DNA of 44,419 nt from a virus, in IMG/VR virus record IMGVR_UViG_3300046543_000574, positions 1-44,419 of that record, one strand, 5' to 3'. This document shows, in pieces, positions 39,328 to 44,419 of this stretch (the first letter of the stretch is position 1; every line of letters begins with the position of its first letter). Made by a program: the position numbers and the translations under genes. The notes under the pieces were generated by a model. The model was not told where the DNA came from. It saw nothing but the letters and a program-made list of their open reading frames with translations, and did no database searches.

Positions 39328-39680
39328 TGACCCTCACCGCGCTCCCAGACCGCAGTTACGAGCAGCGCATGAGCGCTCTCGCCCGAGCCAACGAGATTCG
39401 CTTCGCCCGCGCCCGCCTGAAGAAGGCCCTCAAGGCAGGCGACTACACCCCGGCCACCGTTCTGTTCTCGCTGCAGTACGACTGGCTTCACAAGATGCGG
39501 GTCGAGCAGGTCTTACTCGCCACCCCGACTCTCGGCCGAGTCAAGGTCGCCCGAGCGCTCAATAGCTGCCGCATCAGCCCCTCCAAGACCATCGAGGGAA
39601 TGACCGAAAGGCAGCGAGAAGAGTTGCTCTCCTACCTTGCCGAGAAGTACCCGCAGGCTGAGATTGGAGCGGTGGCGTGA
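39327..39680 (+). CDS. mIHF-like DNA-binding protein
   Basis: 117 aa; ATG 39327 overlaps the previous TAA. It follows the actinobacterial integration host factor pattern: a long basic N-terminal helix (ANEIRFARARLKKALKAGDY, 21-40), a helix around residue 50, and an H2TH-like part (MRVEQVLLATPTLGRVKVAR, 57-76). The C-terminal helix has GMTERQREELLSYL. mIHF bends DNA and organises the nucleoid. Here it may help replication, transcription or recombination. The usual glycine-rich PGVG hairpin reads TPTLG. Confidence 0.7.
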   Translation: MTLTALPDRSYEQRMSALARANEIRFARARLKKALKAGDYTPATVLFSLQYDWLHKMRVEQVLLATPTLGRVKVARALNSCRISPSKTIEGMTERQREELLSYLAEKYPQAEIGAVA

Positions 39681-40351
39681 AGCCGTATTACGAACAGGGC
39701 GGGATCGCTATTTACCACGGGGATGCGGTAGATCTTCTCCCCTCGCTCGGCCACTTCGGCCTCTGTCTCACAGACCCGCCCTACGGAGTCAACTACGTCA
39801 GCAACACAGGTGGACGTAGAGGCAAGGAGCCGATCAGCAACGACGGGACTCGGATTTCCCTCGCGCTATATCGACGGCTAATGCCCCTCCTAGACGCGGA
39901 CCATGTTCTGTGGTTCACGCGCTGGGACGCTTGGCCCGATGTTTGGGGGATTCTCGGCCATTCATTTCCCCTGCGCGGCCTGCTGGTCTGGGACAAGGGG
40001 ACGCCGGGGATGGGCGATCTAAAGCATTGGGGCCTTTCCTACGAGCTGATTGCATCGGCGGGAATAGGGAAACTCAACGGTTCTAGAGACGGCAGCATCC
40101 TTCGATTCCCGGGCGTCCCTCATTCATCCCGGAAGCACCCGACGGAGAAGCCCGTCGCACTCCTCCGATACCTCATTGAACAACTCGCGCCAACGAGCGT
40201 TGTTGACCCTTTCATGGGAAGCGGGCCAACTCTAGAAGCCGCCGCAGGGCTCGGGATACCGACCATCGGAATCGAGATAGAGGAGCGCTACTGCGAGATA
40301 GCCGCTGAACGTCTCGCGCAAGAGGTTCTCGACCTCGGAGCGGTGGCCTAA
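39677..40351 (+). CDS. DNA methyltransferase (N4/N6 type), copy 2
   Basis: 224 aa from GTG 39677. DPPYG is at 33-37 and DPFMGSGPT at 177-185; the usual GSGTT or GSGTS reads GSGPT, a change in the AdoMet loop that may lower activity. Length and motif positions match copy 1, but the middle, which includes target recognition, differs. The 3' block 40265-40335 is identical to copy 1. It is followed directly by an HNH gene (TAATG overlap). Confidence 0.85.
   Translation: MKPYYEQGGIAIYHGDAVDLLPSLGHFGLCLTDPPYGVNYVSNTGGRRGKEPISNDGTRISLALYRRLMPLLDADHVLWFTRWDAWPDVWGILGHSFPLRGLLVWDKGTPGMGDLKHWGLSYELIASAGIGKLNGSRDGSILRFPGVPHSSRKHPTEKPVALLRYLIEQLAPTSVVDPFMGSGPTLEAAAGLGIPTIGIEIEERYCEIAAERLAQEVLDLGAVA
40265..40335 (+). 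repeat. 71-bp identical 3' block of methyltransferase 2
   Basis: Second copy of the block at 38336-38406, in the same frame. Confidence 0.9.
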
Positions 40352-40905
40352 TGTCCCTACACGAAGCAAAGGAGTGCGGCTGCTCAAAGGAAATCGGGAT
40401 GACTGAGGCCCGTACTCGGCACCACTGCGAGCACGGCAATCTGTTCGTGTATGTCAAGGCGTTGGGGAGCAAGGCCGGCAGGCCGCGCACGTCTTTCCGC
40501 ACCTCTCGTCCGAAGGAGAGCGCCGCCGAACGCACGGCCCGCGAGGAGTTCAACGAGACCGTCAAGGCGTGGCCCTGCCTGTTCTCCACCAGCCGCAGAG
40601 GGCATGTATGCGATGGGGAACTCGACGCCCACCATCTTGTCCCCAAGAGCGTTTTGAGATTCCGGCTCTCGGACTGGTCTGAGCCCGACCTTCTCGCGGT
40701 CCTCTACCACCCGCACATCGGCGCTCCGCTCTGCCGTCGCGCTCACGAACTGGTGACCGTCAAAGCCGAGTACGTCTACTGGGACGAACTCTCGCCCGAG
40801 TGCCTCGACTTCGTCTCCTCACTGCCTGATTTCGTCCTGATGCGGCTCGAAAAAGAGAGCCCGAAACGCAAGCTGGAGAGTCCCTCAGGAGTAGTGGGGA
40901 TGTGA
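40351..40905 (+). CDS. HNH nuclease-like protein between two methyltransferases
   Basis: 184 aa from ATG 40351. The core reads HVCDGELDAHHLVPKSVLRF (about 87-106), then LYHPHIGAPLCRRAHEL, matching an HNH/His-Me finger pattern. The N-terminal 45 residues contain cysteines and histidines (CGCSKE, HHCEHG) that may bind zinc. The neighbours on both sides are methyltransferases, so it could be a restriction partner; a homing nuclease is the other option. Confidence 0.7.
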   Translation: MSLHEAKECGCSKEIGMTEARTRHHCEHGNLFVYVKALGSKAGRPRTSFRTSRPKESAAERTAREEFNETVKAWPCLFSTSRRGHVCDGELDAHHLVPKSVLRFRLSDWSEPDLLAVLYHPHIGAPLCRRAHELVTVKAEYVYWDELSPECLDFVSSLPDFVLMRLEKESPKRKLESPSGVVGM

Positions 40906-41738
40906 CCGGAAGAACTCCACTGACGTATTACGGCGGCAAGCAGAAGTTGGCGGCTCAGATCGTGGAGTTGATGCCCAGCCACGTCGCTTACCTGGAGCCG
41001 TTTGCGGGTGGGGCTGCTGTCCTCTTTGCCAAGCCAGCAGCGGAGCGGGAGACGCTGAACGACATCGACGGTCAGATCATGCGGTTCTGGCGGGCGCTGC
41101 GTGACCGGCCGGAGGAGCTGGCATCGGCGGTAGCCACCACGCCCTACGGCCGCTCGGAGTGGAAAGCGTCGATCGACGGAGATGCGGACGATGACGTAGA
41201 GGCGGCGCGGCGGTTGCTGGTCAACGTCGACATGTCGTTCTCCCGCTCCCGGAGCAGCTGGTCCCCGCCTTCGATGCTGAAAGACCGCAAGGGACGCTGG
41301 CAGCCCCGCACTTGGCAAGACCTCCCCCGCCGAATCACCGTGGCGGCTGAGCGACTCACGAACGTCTGTCTGGAGTGTGGCGACGCGCTCGACATGATCC
41401 CGCGCTGGGATTTGCCCGACACGATGATCTACGTGGACCCGCCCTACACAGGGGCCCATCGCCTCCAGATGGACAAGGGCTACACGCACGACGCCGGGCC
41501 CGACCTCTGGACTGATCTCGTTGACGTTCTGGGGTCGATCGAGAACGCCGCCGTAATCGTCTCGGGCTATCCCTGCGAGGAGGTCGATCGACTCGGCTGG
41601 CGGACACTCGCCCTCGATGCGAACCGCAACGTGCAGGCGCGAGCTGGCGGAAAACTCCCGAAGGCACCCGAGACGCTCTGGCTCTCACCCGCCGTACCTG
41701 ATCCGTGGCCTGACCTTCTGAGCGGAGCAGCCGCATGA
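40902..41738 (+). CDS. D12-class DNA adenine methyltransferase (Dam-like)
   Basis: 278 aa from GTG 40902. Order of motifs: LTYYGGKQKL (7-16), EPFAGG (32-37, AdoMet binding), then DPPYTG (179-184, catalytic), the alpha class typical of Dam and DpnM. It methylates N6 of adenine in a specific site. It is the third methyltransferase in four kilobases, and the target site cannot be read from sequence alone. Confidence 0.9.
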   Translation: MTGRTPLTYYGGKQKLAAQIVELMPSHVAYLEPFAGGAAVLFAKPAAERETLNDIDGQIMRFWRALRDRPEELASAVATTPYGRSEWKASIDGDADDDVEAARRLLVNVDMSFSRSRSSWSPPSMLKDRKGRWQPRTWQDLPRRITVAAERLTNVCLECGDALDMIPRWDLPDTMIYVDPPYTGAHRLQMDKGYTHDAGPDLWTDLVDVLGSIENAAVIVSGYPCEEVDRLGWRTLALDANRNVQARAGGKLPKAPETLWLSPAVPDPWPDLLSGAAA

Positions 41739-41763
41739 CCCCTAAAGGAGGCTATTGAAAGAC

Positions 41764-42102
41764 ATGGAGACAGCAACGATTCCAGTTCCAGAGATCAGCG
41801 ATGTTGAAGCGGCTTTCCCCGCGAACGTCCTCGACTGGATGCCGCCCCGCGATGAGATCCCCGAGGAGTTCAGGTTCATGCGCGGTCGCTCGGAATGGAA
41901 CGAGATCGCCGACAGCTGGTTCGCCAATGGTCTGCCCGGGAACGTGGAGTTCTATCCCCGGGATGGCGTGGACCCCGAGAAGGCGGTCAAGGCGATCAGC
42001 GCGGTCCTCGGCAGCTTCGCCCCAAAGCATGAGCACAAGGAGGAGGCCGCCGCTTACCTCCTTTCGTGCTGGTTCTCGAAGATCAAGAACTGGAAGCGTT
42101 GA
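41764..42102 (+). CDS. hypothetical protein (112 aa)
   Basis: AAAGGAGG lies at 41744-41751; ATG 41764 is 12 bases away and TTG 41755 only three, so ATG is preferred. It contains LDWMPPRDEIPEEFRFMRGR and GNVEFYPRDGVDPEKAVKAI, and an end with two Trp and basic residues. No family recognised. It sits between the Dam-like gene and the patchwork gene. Confidence 0.55.
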   Translation: METATIPVPEISDVEAAFPANVLDWMPPRDEIPEEFRFMRGRSEWNEIADSWFANGLPGNVEFYPRDGVDPEKAVKAISAVLGSFAPKHEHKEEAAAYLLSCWFSKIKNWKR

Positions 42103-42123
42103 TGCCCAACCAGGAGAAGTGAG

Positions 42124-43032
42124 ATGAGGAAAGAGCAGGACATCTACTTGAAGGTCACCGTAGACCCGGACGAACTACGCGACTTCTACGGTCGAGACGA
42201 ACCGCTCACGAATATCGACTGGGCCTATCACCTCCGAATGGGCGACCTCCGCTTTGTCGAGCAAGCAACCCCTGTTGAAAACTGCCCAGACCTACGGGAG
42301 CGGTTCTTCAGCGCCCTAGAGGCGGCGGGGTGGAGCGACGGTGAAGAAATCCCGTCCGACGAAATCAACGCGGCGTTCGAGAAGGCCAACTCCACGGGCA
42401 AGGGCGATGAACTGCTTAGAAAGCTGAATCAGGCGAATGCCCAGATCGCAGCGTTTCGTGCCCGGCTCAACGCTCTACAGGACCTAGGAGGAGGGCTGCC
42501 AGAGAAGCTGCTGAGTGAGGAGGCGGTCCGCGAGGGATCGAAGGCGCTGGCTCCCGATGGGCATTCGTGGTCTAACCGCCGACCCGCTCTGGAAGACGAC
42601 GCCCGCGAGTGCATACGTGCTGCTTTGGATTCCGCCCTATCCCACTCAGAGGATGGAAGCTCCCTTTGCAAGGGTCAAGGGCAGTGGTTCCGTTTCAACG
42701 GCCCGACTCCGCAAACAACCCAGGTGGTCCTGTCACCGGGACGGCTCTATGAGTTTAAGCCCGGCGAGATTTTCAACGAACACGGCACCCGTATCGGTTA
42801 CCTGAACCGTGAAGATGCGCCCAAGTTGGAATCAGAGGATGGAAGCAAGGGGCGGGTCGTCGTTGAGCTATCGCGGGAGGAGGCACACGCTGCTAGGCAG
42901 AATCTCTGGCACTACGGCGACGACGCCGACTCCGCACTCGCTGGCGCTTACGGCAGCCTTGCCGCCGCTCTGATCCGCCATCCCGACTACGACGAAGTTG
43001 CCCAGAACCGAGCCGCCGAGGATGGGCCATGA
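42124..43032 (+). CDS. patchwork-family protein, longest member
   Basis: 302 aa from ATG 42124. It is built from blocks found elsewhere as exact DNA. NALQDLGGG (42469-42495) also occurs at 44161-44187. SEDGSKGRVVVELSREEAHA with its following residues (42834-42943) is repeated at 44310-44419. Part of the same block is in the 835 gene. Two copies of a SALSHSEDGS / LESEDGSKG motif occur inside this protein. No catalytic motif seen; it is probably an early accessory protein. Confidence 0.65.
   Translation: MRKEQDIYLKVTVDPDELRDFYGRDEPLTNIDWAYHLRMGDLRFVEQATPVENCPDLRERFFSALEAAGWSDGEEIPSDEINAAFEKANSTGKGDELLRKLNQANAQIAAFRARLNALQDLGGGLPEKLLSEEAVREGSKALAPDGHSWSNRRPALEDDARECIRAALDSALSHSEDGSSLCKGQGQWFRFNGPTPQTTQVVLSPGRLYEFKPGEIFNEHGTRIGYLNREDAPKLESEDGSKGRVVVELSREEAHAARQNLWHYGDDADSALAGAYGSLAAALIRHPDYDEVAQNRAAEDGP
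42834..42943 (+). repeat. 110-bp exact direct repeat, internal copy
   Basis: Identical to 44310-44419, the last 110 bases of the window. It encodes the shared module starting EDGSKGRVVVELSREEA. The first 39 bases (42834-42872) belong to a 45-bp block also present at 1206-1250. Confidence 0.9.
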
Positions 43033-43532
43033 ATAGAGAGACGACAGTTCCAGAGTCGGCGTTACAGGCGGTCAATCGGCTTGAATTTGAGGGCGGTCTG
43101 CCGGTCACGATGACGCCTGCTGAGCGCGATCAAGCGATCCTCCAAGCCGCCCTACCACACCTCCGAGCCCAATTCGCAGAGGAACTGCTGAGTGATGAGG
43201 CCGCCTGCGCGAACTGCCACGGTCACGGCACCGTCCCCCACCCGTTTCCATTCAACGCTCCATGCCCGCCCTGCCCACGTTGTGCGGGCACCGGGAAGCG
43301 GCCGCTGCGCCAAGGAGAAGAGCCATCGAAACCAACCGCTAACGCCCTGAAGCTGCGGGGGGCAATGGTCGAGATCGCTGACGAACTCGAACGGTGGGGA
43401 GCCAACAACGCCGACGAGAGTCAGACCGAGGGCGATGTACCAGAAGAGCGTTATAAGGCGTTTCAGCTAGCGGTTCATCTGATCCGCGCCGCCCTTGACC
43501 GAACCGCCCCCAATGCCCAACCAGGAGAGTGA
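43029..43532 (+). CDS. protein with DnaJ-type zinc finger
   Basis: 167 aa from ATG 43029 (ATGA overlap). CANCHGHGTV (about 58-67) and CPPCPRCAGTGKR (about 77-89) form CxxCxGxG-type zinc knuckles, as in DnaJ. The segment EELLSDEAA before it resembles EKLLSEEAV in the 42124 protein, another shared block. The C-terminal helix ends RAALDRTAPN. Function unknown. Confidence 0.6.
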   Translation: MNRETTVPESALQAVNRLEFEGGLPVTMTPAERDQAILQAALPHLRAQFAEELLSDEAACANCHGHGTVPHPFPFNAPCPPCPRCAGTGKRPLRQGEEPSKPTANALKLRGAMVEIADELERWGANNADESQTEGDVPEERYKAFQLAVHLIRAALDRTAPNAQPGE

Positions 43533-43574
43533 GATGAGGACGATAAACGAGAAAAGTGAGCAGGAGAAAACAAA

Positions 43575-43697
43575 ATGAGCGGCGTCAATAAGCACCACGT
43601 GATTCGCGGCAAGGTGTTCCTCTACATCTGGCGCGGCAATCGGCACCGCCACGTGATCCTCTACTTCTTCGGCCTCTACCTGCCGGTTTGGCGATGA
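43575..43697 (+). CDS. 40-aa basic aromatic peptide
   Basis: ATG 43575 has AGGAG nine bases upstream and the stop overlaps ATG 43694 (ATGA). Sequence VIRGKVFLYIWRGNRHRHVI, then LYFFGLYLPVW: basic and aromatic, with a weak membrane-like end. Function unknown; packing and ribosome-binding site support it. Confidence 0.5.
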   Translation: MSGVNKHHVIRGKVFLYIWRGNRHRHVILYFFGLYLPVWR

Positions 43698-44065
43698 GTG
43701 AGATGAGGAAAGAGCAGGAGGGAAGCGGCTGGAAGAAGCTCGACCCGATTGGGCCTGTGCGGAGCGGCTGTCTAAACTGCCCCCCGAAGCCTGAGGCCGC
43801 GCCGATGGATTGGGACCCGCATCCAGGGTTCGGTGGCGTTGACCTCACCCGAAACGGCGAGCGAGTCGTCAGCTACTTCCTGACGATTCACGACGAGGGA
43901 GATGACGCGGCGGCTATGACGGTCCAGGACTTCGAGGACCGAGCGGCGGGCGATCCCGACCACGACTGGCGCTTCAAGATCAACGGACCGCTCAGCGAAG
44001 TGACCTACCAGCGCCACGGCGACTCGGAGTGGTACGCGGTCGAGAAGGGCATGGGATTCGCGTGA
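43694..44065 (+). CDS. hypothetical protein (123 aa)
   Basis: ATG 43694 (ATGA overlap); TTG 43688 would add two residues. Residues 1-8 (MSEMRKEQ) are encoded by DNA identical to the leader of the 42124 gene (22 bases). The C-terminal half, with DFEDRAAGDPDHDWRFKING and VTYQRHGDSEWYAVEKGMGF, looks like a small alpha/beta domain. Its stop overlaps GTG 44062. Confidence 0.55.
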   Translation: MSEMRKEQEGSGWKKLDPIGPVRSGCLNCPPKPEAAPMDWDPHPGFGGVDLTRNGERVVSYFLTIHDEGDDAAAMTVQDFEDRAAGDPDHDWRFKINGPLSEVTYQRHGDSEWYAVEKGMGFA

Positions 44066-44419
44066 CCCGCCCCAACCCCACCCAGCCAGTTCCAGCATTC
44101 CCTGACCGCCTAATGATCCAGGCCCTACCCGGCAGCGAGAGCGTTCTGTACGTTCGATCCAACGCTCTACAGGACCTAGGAGGAGGGGGGCCGGCTCGAA
44201 AGGCATTGGAGTCCATCGTCGCCCAACCGCATGAGCCACCGGTTGTCGATGACTGGAGGCGGCAATTCGAACTGGTCCGCAACATCGCGCTCGCCGCCCT
44301 ATCCCAATTAGAGGATGGAAGCAAGGGGCGGGTCGTCGTTGAGCTATCGCGGGAGGAGGCACACGCTGCTAGGCAGAATCTCTGGCACTACGGCGACGAC
44401 GCCGACTCCGCACTCGCTG
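44062..44419 (+). CDS. patchwork-family protein, cut by the window edge (partial)
   Basis: Starts GTG 44062 (GTGA overlap) and remains open for 119 codons to the last base. It combines blocks seen elsewhere: TRPNPTQPVP (as in the 835 gene), NALQDLGGG (as in 42124), ALESIVAQPHEPPVVD (as at the left edge), and LEDGSKGRVVVELSREEA with following residues (as in 42124). If joined to base 1 the frame continues to TGA at 84-86, giving 147 aa. Confidence 0.65.
   Translation, partial: MTRPNPTQPVPAFPDRLMIQALPGSESVLYVRSNALQDLGGGGPARKALESIVAQPHEPPVVDDWRRQFELVRNIALAALSQLEDGSKGRVVVELSREEAHAARQNLWHYGDDADSALA
44204..44251 (+). repeat. 48-bp exact repeat of the window's left edge
   Basis: Identical to bases 1-48; the sequences differ from base 49 on. 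It encodes ALESIVAQPHEPPVVD in the same frame at both places. Because sequence continues past it on the right, it is not a simple terminal redundancy. Confidence 0.9.
44310..44419 (+). repeat. 110-bp exact direct repeat, right-edge copy
   Basis: Identical to 42834-42943. The window ends inside or exactly at the end of this repeat, which suggests that an assembly was broken or closed here. Confidence 0.9.

Noticed and set aside
40351-41738. Complete classical restriction-modification operon
   Set aside because: No recognised type II restriction fold; the HNH protein may equally be a homing nuclease, so it is left as a hypothesis.
1-44419. CRISPR arrays and tRNA genes
   Set aside because: No regularly spaced repeats and no cloverleaf with a TTCRANY-type T-loop was found by reading both strands; a tRNA search program would be decisive.

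Overview
The window reads as an almost complete, probably complete circular, genome of a temperate contractile-tailed phage (myovirus morphology) of a high-GC actinobacterium. The actinobacterial host is inferred from three things: a DUF2510-type membrane protein, a protein like the actinobacterial integration host factor mIHF, and an Rpf/transglycosylase-like protein, in GC-rich, densely overlapping (ATGA/GTGA) operons. No host chromosomal gene, tRNA gene, CRISPR array or insertion sequence was seen.

Layout. (1) 1-2.5 kb holds small rightward accessory genes that form the end of the early operon. (2) A leftward large serine integrase lies at 2.5-4.0 kb. (3) The rightward late operon runs from 4.07 to 33.5 kb: two unknown genes, HNH nuclease, large terminase, SPP1-type portal, scaffold, HK97-fold capsid and small head proteins; then a block of four fibre-like or depolymerase proteins (12.7-17.2 kb); then connector and tail-completion proteins, tail sheath, tail tube, tail assembly chaperone with a -1 frameshift, tape measure, LysM protein, hub with two wall-hydrolase domains, OB-fold protein, gp25 wedge with an inserted carbohydrate-binding-like domain, baseplate J and gpI; finally lysis and nuclease genes and a strong terminator at 33.55 kb. 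(4) The lysogeny switch lies at 33.8-34.5 kb: a leftward XRE repressor and a rightward small XRE gene diverge from overlapping promoters with inverted-repeat operators. (5) The early region (34.3-44.4 kb) carries many small proteins, an SSB-like protein, three DNA methyltransferases, a replication-initiator-like gene, an mIHF-like protein and an HNH protein. No polymerase, helicase or recombinase of the RecT/Beta type was recognised, so replication probably relies on host enzymes.

Both window ends fall inside genes of one patchwork family whose members share exact DNA blocks. Joining the last base to the first gives one uninterrupted in-frame reading frame (44062 to 44419, then 1 to 86). This suggests a circular or circularly permuted molecule cut inside that gene, with the early operon continuing across the cut to about 2.5 kb.

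Most unusual features: the patchwork gene family with exact DNA blocks up to 110 bp; the gp25 wedge split by a carbohydrate-binding-like domain; the fibre/depolymerase block between capsid and neck genes, including a protein built of about 13 repeats of some 20 residues; a phage-borne mIHF-like protein; three methyltransferases, two with an identical 71-bp 3' block; and a secreted-looking transglycosylase gene without a standard start codon at its ribosome-binding site.
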